Numbered from the stretch's first letter, positions 53,771 to 62,869 are shown. The stretch is DNA of 64,000 nucleotides from Paenibacillus timonensis (GCF_009725205.1 NZ_WNZY01000018.1:34560-98559); one strand, 5' to 3'. A program made the numbers and translations. Notes: a model not told the origin generated them from the sequence alone.

Positions 53771-54925
53771 ATGAGAATATTGATCGTTGACGACAATCCG
53801 ACAAATACCATAATCATTCGTGAAATCTTGAAGAAGGAAAATTACCGGAATACCGTTGCGGTCACTTCAGCACGGGACATGTTTGAGAGGCTTGGGGTAA
53901 AGGATTTCGATACGGTTGAGGAAAGCGGTCCGTCTGATGTTGATTTGATTCTGCTTGATATTATGATGCCGGAGATGGACGGAATCCAAGCTTGCCGGAT
54001 CTTGCAGCGCTCTGAACATTTGAGGGAGATCCCGATCATTGTAGTCACGGCGGTAGGGGACTCCAACAAGCTGGCGGAAGCGCTGGATGCCGGAGCCGTC
54101 GATTATGTGACGAAACCGATTAACAAGGTCGAGCTGATGGCGCGAATCCGGCTGGCTCTGAGACTTAAGCTGGAGAAGGATTGGCACCGTAACCGGGATC
54201 AACGAATCCAGGAAGAATTAAAGCTGGCATCGCTTGTCCAAAATGCGGTTCTTAGTTCTCCAATCCGCGATCCGGAAGTCGAAATCGATGCCATTTACAA
54301 GCCTTCCTATGAGCTGGCAGGAGACTTATATTCCTGGTATTCTCTAGGCGAGGGTAAGTATGCGGTTATTTTGCTTGATATGATGGGTCACGGCATATCC
54401 TCGGCCTTATTCTGCATGTTCATCTCCTCCGTTCTGAAAGACACCGTTCATACTTATGTGGAGCCCGAGAAAGTGATCCAGGAGCTGAATCGGCGGTTCA
54501 TCCAGCTGCACATCGAGAGCAAGCTGATTCAATATTATTTCACTGCCATTTATCTTGTCGTGGATACCCGGCGTAAAAAAATCGATTACGTGAACGCCGG
54601 ACACCCTCCAGCCATGCTGTTCACGGGGAACGGACAAGCTGTTCGCCTCGATAAGATAGGGCCTCCTGTAGGCTTGTTTGACGGCATTGAAACCGATCCG
54701 CAGACGCTGCATTATGAAGGTCCGGGCCATTTGGTCCTCTACACCGACGGACTGATTGACGTGCAGGAGGAATCGGCGGAAGCGAGGCAGGCATGGCTGG
54801 AGGAACAGCTAAATACCGGCAGTCATGACTTCGACCGCGAGGCAATGAGCCGGTTGTTCCTTGATGAAACCGTACCGCGGAAAAGGGAAGACGATAAATG
54901 CATGGTATGGATATCGTTGAAATGA
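53771..54925 (+). CDS. Response regulator-PP2C phosphatase (RsbY/RsbU-like)
   Basis: A 384-residue protein. The receiver (1-125) has acidic residues D7-D8, phosphoacceptor D63 in LLDIMMPEMDG and K115 in VTKPINK. A linker helix leads to a SpoIIE/RsbU-type PP2C phosphatase (about 165-384) with ELAGDLYSWY and LLDMMGHGISS metal sites. It should dephosphorylate the RsbV homologue and so release SigB, under control of a phosphorelay as with RsbY of Bacillus cereus, rather than the RsbT-binding domain of B. subtilis RsbU. Overlaps the next gene by 28 nt. Confidence 0.92.
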   Translation: MRILIVDDNPTNTIIIREILKKENYRNTVAVTSARDMFERLGVKDFDTVEESGPSDVDLILLDIMMPEMDGIQACRILQRSEHLREIPIIVVTAVGDSNKLAEALDAGAVDYVTKPINKVELMARIRLALRLKLEKDWHRNRDQRIQEELKLASLVQNAVLSSPIRDPEVEIDAIYKPSYELAGDLYSWYSLGEGKYAVILLDMMGHGISSALFCMFISSVLKDTVHTYVEPEKVIQELNRRFIQLHIESKLIQYYFTAIYLVVDTRRKKIDYVNAGHPPAMLFTGNGQAVRLDKIGPPVGLFDGIETDPQTLHYEGPGHLVLYTDGLIDVQEESAEARQAWLEEQLNTGSHDFDREAMSRLFLDETVPRKREDDKCMVWISLK

Positions 54926-55665
54926 AGGATGCAAGTGGCAGCGAACAAGCTAAACGGGATTTTCTGGCGATGGTGGGCCATGAAATTCGTACACCGCTGA
55001 ACGGAGTGTTCGTGCTGAGCGAGTTGCTGCTAGAGACAGAGTTGACCGACGAGCAGAAGAAGTACGTTGGTTTGATCTACCATAATGCGCACGCCTTATT
55101 GTCGATGTTTGATGATATCCTTGATTTTAGTCAGCTGGGACAAGAGAAGGTGGGTCTGGAGATAACGCCGTTTGCGCTACGGGAATCGATGCGGGATATC
55201 CTTGCCTTGTTCCAACCAGAGATCGTCGCCAAGCGGTTGGAGCTGTACTTCGCAGTTGATGAGCAGATTCCGGATCTTCTCTATGGCGATATTCGGCGTC
55301 TGCGCAAAGTGATGATTCATTTGCTGGCCAATGCCGTCAAATTTACCGATCAAGGAAGAATCGGTCTCATCGTAAGCTCAAAGCATGCCGAAAGTGGAAT
55401 GATCCGTTTGAGTTTTACGATCAGCGATACAGGGATCGGTATTCCCGCGGACAAGATGTCCTTTTTGTTTGAACCATTCACACAGCTTGACTCCACGATG
55501 ACGAGGAGATATGGCGGTCTCGGTCTGGGACTGGCTATTTGCCAGAAGTTAGTAAGTCAGTTGGGCGGTGAACTTCAGACGAAGCCGTTGGTAGAGAGCG
55601 GTACGATATTCACCTTTTCGGTTACACTTTGGAGCCGTGCCCCCGGCGAGGGCAAATCACTTTGA
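54898..55665 (+). CDS. Sensorless histidine kinase
   Basis: A 255-residue protein with only kinase domains: HisKA with H28 in MVGHEIRTPLNG and an ATPase domain with NAVKFT, DTGIGIP and GGLGLGL. There is no TM helix or sensory domain, so it is cytoplasmic and its input must come from a partner or interaction. Its overlap with the receiver-phosphatase gene makes that protein the likely target. ATG at 54898 is chosen; 54907 is also possible. Confidence 0.88.
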   Translation: MHGMDIVEMKDASGSEQAKRDFLAMVGHEIRTPLNGVFVLSELLLETELTDEQKKYVGLIYHNAHALLSMFDDILDFSQLGQEKVGLEITPFALRESMRDILALFQPEIVAKRLELYFAVDEQIPDLLYGDIRRLRKVMIHLLANAVKFTDQGRIGLIVSSKHAESGMIRLSFTISDTGIGIPADKMSFLFEPFTQLDSTMTRRYGGLGLGLAICQKLVSQLGGELQTKPLVESGTIFTFSVTLWSRAPGEGKSL

Positions 55666-55727
55666 TTCAGCGGCGGACAAGCTGGGTTATGTTGTTATAA
55701 GAAAACCTATTCCAGGGAGAGTATTTC

Positions 55728-56066
55728 ATGAATACGAGAAAAAGCTTGAAATTTTCCACCACGACACAACTGGAGAATGGAATTTGTACCGTATCCTTGC
55801 GCGGCGAGCTGGACTTGTCCGTAGCTCCCGACTTTCGTAAGGTGATGGACCCGCTAGTAGGCAAAGATGACGCGGATTTAGTCTTGAATCTGAAAGAATT
55901 GAAGTACATCGATAGCACCGGGATTGGAATTTTTCTGTCCATCTTGAAAGCGAGACAAGGGATGAGCTCAAGGTTTTACGTGCGGGAAGTACCGGATCAT
56001 ATCCGGAAGTTATTTGAAATGACCGGGATAGCTAAGTTTTTCGCGGAGCAGGAGAACTCCCAATAA
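55728..56066 (+). CDS. rsbV: Anti-sigma factor antagonist (STAS), RsbV-like
   Basis: A 112-residue STAS protein with the phosphorylated serine S63 in KYIDSTGIGIF. When unphosphorylated it binds the RsbW kinase and frees SigB. AGGGAG lies upstream. Second last of the switch genes before rsbW and sigB. Confidence 0.92.
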   Translation: MNTRKSLKFSTTTQLENGICTVSLRGELDLSVAPDFRKVMDPLVGKDDADLVLNLKELKYIDSTGIGIFLSILKARQGMSSRFYVREVPDHIRKLFEMTGIAKFFAEQENSQ

Positions 56067-56084
56067 GGAAAGGATCGAGAATTA

Positions 56085-56534
56085 ATGATAGAGGAAGTAG
56101 AGAGAATCGTCATCAGCCTTCCGGCTACAGCGGAATATGTGGATATAGTTAGGTTGAATCTATACGGCGTAGCCTCGAAAATGGGATTTTCGTACGAGGA
56201 AATTGAAGATATGAAGGTGGCGGTGTCGGAAGCCTGCAACAATTCCGTGTTGTATGCGTACCGGAAGGAAGTTGGAAAAATGGAGATCACGTTCGAGGTA
56301 TTGACGGATGCTTTGTCGATTACGGTCAGAGATGAAGGGGAGAGCTTTGAACCGTGGGGGCAGGCGGGTCACGTTACGCTGCACGAGAAAGAGTTGAGCG
56401 AGGCTCCAATCGGAGGACTAGGCTTCTATCTGATGCAGGCGTTAATGGATGACGTCATCGTCGAGACGCAAGCCGGAAAAGGAACGAAGGTCATGTTGGT
56501 CCGCCGGCTTCAGAAGAGCGAGGAGAAGGTATGA
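56085..56534 (+). CDS. rsbW: Serine-protein kinase RsbW (anti-sigma B)
   Basis: A 149-residue GHKL-fold kinase: N-box EACNNSVLYAY, G1 box VRDEGESF and G2 box IGGLGFYLMQALMD. It binds SigB and phosphorylates RsbV. AAGGA precedes the ATG; the end overlaps sigB by 4 nt. Confidence 0.93.
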   Translation: MIEEVERIVISLPATAEYVDIVRLNLYGVASKMGFSYEEIEDMKVAVSEACNNSVLYAYRKEVGKMEITFEVLTDALSITVRDEGESFEPWGQAGHVTLHEKELSEAPIGGLGFYLMQALMDDVIVETQAGKGTKVMLVRRLQKSEEKV

Positions 56535-57304
56535 CCGACCGAACGGCTCCCCAAGAGTCATTCCACGAATCGACTCGATTGATTCGGCTGTACCAGCAAA
56601 CCAAAGATAATGAAATCGCCACCCGGTTAATCCGCAAATACGATCCGATGGTGAAAATGGCCGCCGGCAAAATTGCCCGCAATCGGCCGGATTTGTATGA
56701 GGACTTGTACCAGGTGGGCGAAATGGCGCTGGTTCGTTTGCTTCAACAGTACGACAGTGAGTTAGGCATTCCGTTTGAGCCCTATGCGATGAAAAGCATG
56801 ATCGGGCATATGAAAAATTATCTGCGCGACAAATCCTGGTATATTCAAGTACCGCGAAGAATTAAGGAAAAGGGAGCGCTGGTCCAGCAGGCGATCGATG
56901 AGCTTACCGTCAAACTGGAGCGGTCCCCTGACATCAAGGAGATCGCGGAATATCTGGAGCTCTCGGTCGAAGAAACCGTCGAGGTGCTGGCTGGACGAGA
57001 ATGTTATCACTACGTGTCCTTGGACTCGCCGCTATCACCGGACGAAAGCGCAGCAACGCTAGGTGAGATGATCAGCACGGATGCCGACGATTACGATGCG
57101 GTGGAGAATCGGATGGATTTGCAGCAAGCGCTGAGTCAATTGAAAACGCAGGAACAGCAGGTTCTCCTGATGGCTTTTCAAGATGGACAATCCCAACGGA
57201 CGATCGCTCAGAAGCTGGGAATGTCTCAAATGAGCGTATCCCGGATCCAGAAACGGGCAACTGAGAAGCTTAAGCAGATTATGGATCATATGAACACGAC
57301 TTAG
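56531..57304 (+). CDS. sigB: RNA polymerase general stress sigma factor SigB
   Basis: A 257-residue sigma-70 group 3 factor: region 2 (DLYQVGEMALVRLLQQYD, IPFEPYAMKSMIGHMKNYLRD in two blocks), region 3 (SPDIKEIAEYLELS) and region 4 (SQRTIAQKLGMSQMSVSRIQ). Starts inside the rsbW stop and is the last gene of the operon. A strong terminator follows. Confidence 0.93.
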   Translation: MTDRTAPQESFHESTRLIRLYQQTKDNEIATRLIRKYDPMVKMAAGKIARNRPDLYEDLYQVGEMALVRLLQQYDSELGIPFEPYAMKSMIGHMKNYLRDKSWYIQVPRRIKEKGALVQQAIDELTVKLERSPDIKEIAEYLELSVEETVEVLAGRECYHYVSLDSPLSPDESAATLGEMISTDADDYDAVENRMDLQQALSQLKTQEQQVLLMAFQDGQSQRTIAQKLGMSQMSVSRIQKRATEKLKQIMDHMNTT

Positions 57305-57340
57305 AAGCGTTGCCTATGGAATTTGAGGCAACGCTTTTTT
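57305..57340 (+). terminator. Terminator of the sigB operon
   Basis: AAGCGTTGCC pairs with GGCAACGCTT, followed by TTTTG. Confidence 0.92.
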
Positions 57341-57349
57341 GTAAACAGC

Positions 57350-57571
57350 CTATTGCTCCGGATCGGACAACAAGCCACTTTGCTTTAGATCCTCTTGGCT
57401 CGTTTTCATAGCCTCCATGTCATCACCTAGTTGAATCAAGTCCTCCATGTCATTCACCATGGATCCGTTTTCGGCTTCGTCAATGTCTTTATGCTCGGGA
57501 TATTCACCGGATTGGGCAGCCCGGATTTGTTTGGAGACATACTGCTCCTGCTGGTCTTCGGGTTGGGTCAT
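57350..57571 (-). CDS. Small acidic soluble protein, function unknown
   Basis: A 73-residue protein rich in Glu, Asp and Gln with two repeated-like helical stretches (MVNDMEDLIQLGDDMEAM). AAAGGAGG lies 12 nt before the ATG. It converges with sigB. I do not recognise a family. Confidence 0.7.
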   Translation of the reverse strand: MTQPEDQQEQYVSKQIRAAQSGEYPEHKDIDEAENGSMVNDMEDLIQLGDDMEAMKTSQEDLKQSGLLSDPEQ

Positions 57572-57745
57572 AAAGGGTTTTGCCTCCTTTTCGTTCGCTT
57601 CTGAACCACAGATAGTTTGCGCAGATAGCCTCGCTTCGTATACCGGCGATACGCCAAGAAGACGTGCGGGAGGGTCTATAGCCAGCGGGCTTTCACTGTA
57701 CTATACTGTGTAGGAATGGAACCGGATTAAGGAGAGAACGATGAG

Positions 57746-58756
57746 ATGAACAACAATGAAGCGTTACTGGTGAATGAATATCGCGGGGGGTTGCTGGAAT
57801 GCGCCCACTATGGTCATATCTGTATCATTGATGAACAAGCAAGGATCGCCGGGCGGGCTGGGAATCCCCATGCTACTGTATTTACCCGCTCTTCGGCTAA
57901 ACCGATTCAGGCGCTTCCGGGCATCCGCGCTGGGATCATAGGGGCTTATGGATTAACGGACGAGGAGATCGCCATCATGACCGCTTCTCACCGGGCCGAG
58001 GAGGTGCATGTTGGTACGCTGGAGAGCCTGTTGAGTAAGACGGGACTCGCCGAGGAGAGGCTGGTATGCGCCCCAAGCCTTCCGCTGGACGAGACGGCCA
58101 AGGAGCGGCTGCTGCGTCAGGGTGGAGCACATCGCCGGATTTATCATAATTGCTCGGGTAAACATTTAGGCGTTCTGGCCTACTGCAAAATGATGGGATA
58201 TCCGCTGGACAGCTATAATCACCCCGATCACCCGGTCCAACGTGAAATTTTGGCGACACTGGCCGGCTTGGCTGGGATTCCCGAGGCCCAGATCTCGCTG
58301 GGAACGGATGGCTGCGGCTTCCCTGTTTTTGCGCTGCCGTTATCCGCTTTGGCGACCGCCTATTTGAAGCTGGCTTGTCCGGATCTAATTGGGGATACGG
58401 CTACAGCCGAGGCGGCCAAGGTCATTACCGAAGCGATGAATCGCCATCCCCTGCTTGTAGCTGGCACCGGACGTATCGACTCCATCTTGCTGAGCGACCC
58501 GAATATCGTCGCCAAAGGCGGGTTCAAAGGGGTTTACGCGTTTGCTTTGCGTCGCGAGCGCGTAGGTGTGACGTTTAAGATTCAGGATGGTTCCGAAGAG
58601 GAGTGGGGAATGATCGCGTTGTCCGTGCTGGAGCAGTTAGGGTACGAAAACGAGGAAACGCTGCGAAAGTTGCGCGAAGCGTTCCCGTCTTCGATCTTGA
58701 ACGATGAGGGCTGGCAGGTAGGTCAAGCTGAAACGGTCTTTCGGTTGGAACCTTAA
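57746..58756 (+). CDS. L-asparaginase II family protein
   Basis: A 336-residue enzyme of the Rhizobium-type asparaginase II family (PF06089-like), with FTRSSAKPIQALP, MTASHRAEEVH and YHNCSGKHLGVLA. It should hydrolyse asparagine to aspartate and ammonia. It is unrelated to AnsA/AnsB-type asparaginases. GGAGAG precedes the ATG. Confidence 0.9.
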   Translation: MNNNEALLVNEYRGGLLECAHYGHICIIDEQARIAGRAGNPHATVFTRSSAKPIQALPGIRAGIIGAYGLTDEEIAIMTASHRAEEVHVGTLESLLSKTGLAEERLVCAPSLPLDETAKERLLRQGGAHRRIYHNCSGKHLGVLAYCKMMGYPLDSYNHPDHPVQREILATLAGLAGIPEAQISLGTDGCGFPVFALPLSALATAYLKLACPDLIGDTATAEAAKVITEAMNRHPLLVAGTGRIDSILLSDPNIVAKGGFKGVYAFALRRERVGVTFKIQDGSEEEWGMIALSVLEQLGYENEETLRKLREAFPSSILNDEGWQVGQAETVFRLEP

Positions 58757-58779
58757 CCGACGCTCAGGCAGCATCGGCC

Positions 58780-59007
58780 TTAGGCTTTACCGCGTAGTCT
58801 CCCGAGCTCTTGGGCAAGGGCTTCGACTTCAGAGATGCTTAACCGCTCTTTGCTCATGACAATGTCATAAACATCGCGGATATCGTCATATTGGTTAACG
58901 TGGAACGCGGACGCCGACATCGCCGCTCCTGAGGCCATTTTCAGCTTACTCTTGATTGCTTCGATCATGTATTCAATATTTTCTTGGTTTTTCGTGGATA
59001 GATCCAT
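58780..59007 (-). CDS. DUF1128 family protein
   Basis: A 75-residue helical protein; NIEYMIEAIKSKLKMASGAAM and DDIRDVYDIVMSKERLSISE are characteristic of DUF1128 of Bacilli. Function unknown. GGAAGGAT lies upstream of the ATG. It converges with the asparaginase gene. Confidence 0.85.
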   Translation of the reverse strand: MDLSTKNQENIEYMIEAIKSKLKMASGAAMSASAFHVNQYDDIRDVYDIVMSKERLSISEVEALAQELGRLRGKA

Positions 59008-59143
59008 GCCTTATTCATCCTTCCGGTTTATGGGTTATTAACTATTGTATCATGAGGGATGCAGGTTCATGAAGTTTTGCGATCGGCCGTCCGGATGCGT
59101 TACAATCAGGGTACGGAATACCGGGAGGGAGCGTGTCAAGGTC

Positions 59144-59671
59144 ATGCAGGAACAGGAAGAATGGCCGGCGGCGGGCTTGAACCGAAGGAAGCTGAGCGGC
59201 GTAGAACTGGAAGTTTTTTTTGCAGGCATTCGCGCCCGGCATATCCGTGATGTCGTTACTTTTCTATGTATCGGTACGGATCGGTCTACGGGAGACGCGT
59301 TAGGTCCGCTTGTAGGAACCAAGTTGACAGACTTGGGGTTTGGACAAGTGATCGGGACGCTTCGCGAGCCTTGTGACGCGACGAATCTGGAGCGGCGCAT
59401 GGCCGAGATTCCCGAAGGTCGCGTAATCATCGCCATCGATGCCTGCCTAGGCATGTCGGATTCAGTTGGGTATTATCTGGTATCCGGCCAGCCGCTGCAA
59501 CCGGCCCAATCCGTCGGGGCGAGCCTGCCGGAGGTAGGGCACTACAGCATCGCGGCCGTCGTCAACGTCAAAGGCCCAAAACCTTATTGGACGTTGCAGA
59601 TGACCTCGCTTTACAAGGTCATGCAGATGGCCGATGAAATCGCGGGCGCCGCGGCTTCAGCGTTTGGGTGA
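59144..59671 (+). CDS. yyaC: Spore-associated protease-like protein YyaC
   Basis: A 175-residue protein of the GPR-like YyaC family. CIGTDRSTGDALGPLVGTKL near the N-terminus and IAIDACLG are the conserved blocks. It is found in spore formers and thought to act in sporulation; protease activity is assumed from resemblance to GPR. The start at 59144 is a compromise; in-frame ORF extends to 59045 without a ribosome site. The stop codon touches the first 63-bp repeat copy. Confidence 0.88.
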   Translation: MQEQEEWPAAGLNRRKLSGVELEVFFAGIRARHIRDVVTFLCIGTDRSTGDALGPLVGTKLTDLGFGQVIGTLREPCDATNLERRMAEIPEGRVIIAIDACLGMSDSVGYYLVSGQPLQPAQSVGASLPEVGHYSIAAVVNVKGPKPYWTLQMTSLYKVMQMADEIAGAAASAFG

Positions 59672-59732
59672 TTCGATGCCGATTTCCTTCAATGAGCTGC
59701 TTCGTGATCCAAAGATGATTTTTTGAACAACC
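59670..59732 (+). repeat. 63-bp direct repeat, copy 1
   Basis: Starts GATTCGA, has three mismatches to copy 2, then 53 identical bases ending GATGATTTTTTGAACAACC. It overlaps the yyaC stop codon by 2 bases. Confidence 0.9.
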
Positions 59733-59853
59733 GGTTCAAATGAAGGTTCAAAAAATTAGGTTTGGAGCACCGAGAAGGTTGGATGAAGCTAGGGAGTGAG
59801 TAGCGGAGCGTAGATAGATCTACGTGAGCAACGGAAGTCCCGGGTGAATTCAA
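59733..59853 (+). ncRNA. Candidate structured RNA between the direct repeats
   Basis: A hairpin with a symmetric internal loop: outer stem GGGA (59792-59795) with TCCC (59838-59841); inner stem CGTAGAT-AG-ATCTACG (59809-59824) is a perfect palindrome. The two loop strands, GAGTAGCGGA and GAGCAACGGA, are nearly identical in sequence, an arrangement seen in structured RNAs. Together with the repeat downstream this looks like a 5' leader of the hydrolase gene. Confidence 0.5.
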
Positions 59854-59916
59854 GATTCGAAGTCGATTTCCTTCAATGAGCTGCTTCGTGATCCAAAGAT
59901 GATTTTTTGAACAACC
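59854..59916 (+). repeat. 63-bp direct repeat, copy 2
   Basis: Second copy, offset 184 bp from the first. It is followed by TCTAAA, and its end also matches the metY leader at 33264. It lies 30 bp upstream of the alpha/beta hydrolase start. Confidence 0.9.
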
Positions 59917-59946
59917 TCTAAAATATGGATGAAAGTGGGTAGCGTT

Positions 59947-60753
59947 ATGGACAAAATAACGGTCAACGGAACAACGATCGCCTATGAACAACAAGGACAG
60001 GGCGAAACGGTAGTTTTGCTGCACGGCTTCTGCGGCAGCTCCGCTTACTGGGAGAAAGTTCAGCCGCTGCTTGCCGAACAATATCAGGTCATTGCCCCTG
60101 ACCTTCGGGGCCACGGGGCCACTGCTGCGCCGATGGGCGCGTATACGATCGATCAAATGGCGGACGATGTCGCCGGTCTCATGGAAGCCTTAGGCGTTTC
60201 CAAATATACGCTCTTGGGCCATTCAATGGGCGGTTATGCCGCTTTGTCATTGGCTCAGCGTTATACATCGCGCTTGAACGCTTTCGGATTGATCCATTCT
60301 ACGGGATTCCCGGACAGCGAGGAAGCGAAGGAGAAACGGCTTCAGGCCGTTTCACAGATACGATCCGAAGGGATCACCCACTTTGTGGATAGTCTGGTAC
60401 CTGGGCTGTTCTCTCCGGAAAATGTCACCAAGCTGGTACCTGAAGTGGATCGCGTGAAAGAAATTGGTTACAAAACGCCGCCTCAAGGAGCTACGGGGGC
60501 TGCGCTGGCGATGCGCGAGCGGCCCGATCGCCGGGACGTGATGGCGGATACGCCGCTGCCGCTGCTGCTAGTTGCCGGCGAAAGCGACGCCGTCGTACCG
60601 ATGGCGCGGCTGTTTACCACCGAAGGCCCGAACGTCACGAAGGCCGTCATTAAGGGTGCAGGACACATGAGCATGTATGAAGCGCCTGAGCAGCTGGCTG
60701 CTGTCATCGCCGATTTTTTGCGCAGCGTGACGGAAGAGAAGCGAGAAGCGTGA
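59947..60753 (+). CDS. Alpha/beta fold hydrolase
   Basis: A 268-residue soluble hydrolase. The oxyanion HGFCGSS motif, nucleophile Ser in GHSMGGY, Asp in AGESDAVVP and His in GAGHMSMYE form the catalytic triad. Substrate unknown; resembles small esterase or peroxidase-like hydrolases. An ATG at 59929 in frame is possible, but no ribosome site precedes it. Confidence 0.88.
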   Translation: MDKITVNGTTIAYEQQGQGETVVLLHGFCGSSAYWEKVQPLLAEQYQVIAPDLRGHGATAAPMGAYTIDQMADDVAGLMEALGVSKYTLLGHSMGGYAALSLAQRYTSRLNAFGLIHSTGFPDSEEAKEKRLQAVSQIRSEGITHFVDSLVPGLFSPENVTKLVPEVDRVKEIGYKTPPQGATGAALAMRERPDRRDVMADTPLPLLLVAGESDAVVPMARLFTTEGPNVTKAVIKGAGHMSMYEAPEQLAAVIADFLRSVTEEKREA

Positions 60754-60811
60754 AAAATAGCGTGATTGCACAACGTTTAGCCTCTTCAACGAAGTCGAAT
60801 TGATGCCAAAG

Positions 60812-60850
60812 AACCGGAGCTTCCATCTGAACTCCGGTTTTCGGCTTTTA
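60812..60850 (+). terminator. Terminator of the alpha/beta hydrolase gene
   Basis: AACCGGAG pairs with CTCCGGTT, with a T-rich region behind it (TTCGGCTTTTATTTT). Confidence 0.75.
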
Positions 60851-60905
60851 TTTTGACCGATGGGGAGAGGGAGGGGCAAGGTCACGTGATGAAAGGGGGA
60901 GAACC

Positions 60906-61553
60906 ATGCTGCGAAGGGATTACCTGGTCAGGATGATCGAGGAAATGACCGAAGTATTGGGGAAAGTGTTTATGCTGAAGCAGCAGAAAAAGAAGGTTGA
61001 GGCGTTATGGGCTCTCGACGAGCTGTTTAAAGGGCAGTTTCGCTTGAGTTCTCAGCTGCTGGAGAACCTGTCCGCTAAAGACATTGTGCGTCTGTTTCAG
61101 ACCGGCGGCGAGGTGGAGGCGGACAAGCTGCAGAGCTTGGCCCGGCTGCTCAAAGAAGAGGGCGATGTGTACGAGACCTCCGGCGAATCGGATGAAGGAG
61201 CTTCGCGATGGCTAAAATCACTGCATCTGTACTTGACTGCCGCGCTGCATGGTGCGGAGCGCTCCCTCTGGGACATCTCCGCCGCCATTTCCGAGCTGCA
61301 ATCTCTACTTAAATCCTATCGGCTGCCGCCAGATACCGAATGGCTTGTGCTGCACTGGGAGGAAACCGAAGGCAGGTTCGACCAGGCCGAGAATGCCCTC
61401 TATCGTTTGTTGGAGGAGGGCCATGCGACTAAAGAGGACGCGGCTGGATTCTATGAGAGGCTGCTGACACTTTCGCCCGATACCCTTTCGGCCGGCGGTT
61501 TGCCGATCGAGGAAGTCGAGGAGGGGCTTGCGGAAGTGAAGGTTCGTTTTTAA
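60906..61553 (+). CDS. DUF6483-like helical protein
   Basis: A 215-residue soluble, all-helical protein (RDYLVRMIEEMTEVLGKVFM at the start). The C-terminal half has TPR-like helices (EGRFDQAENALYRLLEEG). Function unknown; probably a conserved Paenibacillaceae family. GGGGGAG precedes the ATG. Confidence 0.65.
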   Translation: MLRRDYLVRMIEEMTEVLGKVFMLKQQKKKVEALWALDELFKGQFRLSSQLLENLSAKDIVRLFQTGGEVEADKLQSLARLLKEEGDVYETSGESDEGASRWLKSLHLYLTAALHGAERSLWDISAAISELQSLLKSYRLPPDTEWLVLHWEETEGRFDQAENALYRLLEEGHATKEDAAGFYERLLTLSPDTLSAGGLPIEEVEEGLAEVKVRF

Positions 61554-61594
61554 ATCATAACTACTCCTATGCAGAAAGGCAGCTGTTAAACGAA

Positions 61595-62779
61595 ATGGAA
61601 TCACTGCACAAACTCGCGAACGAACTGGCGCAACAGGGTACCCTCATCACGGCAACGATCAGTGGCCGCCGCAAAACGGGAGAAACGGACTATAGCAAGG
61701 TGCAGATCAAGCCGGTCGAAATCAAAAAAAGCCTGCACTATCAATTTGCTTACCATTATTCGAACAAGGTGCTGCATCAGAATATTCCGTCCACTGCATT
61801 AGCGGACGAGTTAACGAAGCTGTTTGAGGAGACGTTCCGACAAGGGCTGATTTGTACGGCGGACGCCGATTATCAGGTGTTGATCAGCAAGAAGTTTAAG
61901 GTGACGATCCTGAAAAAAGCGCCGTCTCGCAAACCGCTGGGGACGTTGACCCATAACCGGAAGAAGCAGTACGTGCTGGAGGAAGGAACCGCAGTTCCGT
62001 TTCTGGTGGAACTTGGCATTATGAATGCGGAAGGTAAGGTACTCGCCAAAAAATACGATAAATTCAAGCAGATCAATCGTTTTCTCGAAATGGTTCAGGA
62101 CGTTCTTCCTCATTTGCCGGAGGGCCGCCCGCTGACCATTGTCGATTTTGGCTGCGGCAAGTCCTATTTGACGTTTGCGTTGTATCATTACTTGGCGGTG
62201 CAGCAACAAAGAAAACTGAATGTGGTCGGACTTGACTTGAAGGCGGACGTCATCGAGCATTGCAGCGGGCTAGCTCGCAAGCTGAAGTATGACGATTTAC
62301 GGTTCCTCGTCGGCGATATTGCCGATTACGACGAACTTAGCGCAGTCGACATGGTAGTTACGCTCCATGCCTGCGACACGGCAACCGATGCCGCGCTGGA
62401 GAAAGCAGTCCGCTGGGGCGCTTCGGTCATTTTATCCGTTCCGTGCTGTCAGCATGAGCTGTTTAACCAGGTGCAAAACGAGGTATTGCAGCCGCTGCTG
62501 GGACATGGCATCCTGAAGGAGCGTTTTTCCGCGCTTGCAACCGATGCGATTCGGGCCAAGCTGCTGGATGTGATGGGCTACAAAACACAGCTGCTGGAGT
62601 TCATCGATATGGAGCATACGCCGAAAAACATCCTGATCCGTGCCGTCAAATCGGCCGGCGGGAATAGGGCGGAGCTCTGGCGGGAGTATACGGGGTTCCG
62701 CGATTTTTTACGCGTCGATCCATACCTGGAGCGGGCCTGCCGCGACCTGCTGCCGTTGGCGACAGGGGAGGAAAAATGA
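61595..62779 (+). CDS. Class I SAM-dependent methyltransferase
   Basis: A 394-residue protein. The SAM-binding motif VDFGCGKSYLTFAL and VVGLDLKADVIEHC mark the Rossmann fold. TLHACDTATDAAL and VPCCQHEL resemble the motifs of TRM13/GSTCD-like methyltransferases, which suggests an RNA substrate. The N-terminal 150 residues are a separate domain that may bind RNA. It follows the DUF6483-like gene by 41 nt. Confidence 0.85.
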   Translation: MESLHKLANELAQQGTLITATISGRRKTGETDYSKVQIKPVEIKKSLHYQFAYHYSNKVLHQNIPSTALADELTKLFEETFRQGLICTADADYQVLISKKFKVTILKKAPSRKPLGTLTHNRKKQYVLEEGTAVPFLVELGIMNAEGKVLAKKYDKFKQINRFLEMVQDVLPHLPEGRPLTIVDFGCGKSYLTFALYHYLAVQQQRKLNVVGLDLKADVIEHCSGLARKLKYDDLRFLVGDIADYDELSAVDMVVTLHACDTATDAALEKAVRWGASVILSVPCCQHELFNQVQNEVLQPLLGHGILKERFSALATDAIRAKLLDVMGYKTQLLEFIDMEHTPKNILIRAVKSAGGNRAELWREYTGFRDFLRVDPYLERACRDLLPLATGEEK

Positions 62780-62787
62780 TATAGAGT

Positions 62788-62822
62788 AAACCGGTCGGGG
62801 GGATGCCTGACCGGTTTTTTTT
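62788..62822 (+). terminator. Terminator of the methyltransferase gene
   Basis: AAACCGGTC pairs perfectly with GACCGGTTT, followed by a T run. Confidence 0.92.
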
Positions 62823-62869
62823 GGCGTTAGCCGGTGGGGATCGCCGACGTGGAGCTCTAGAGGGGGATG

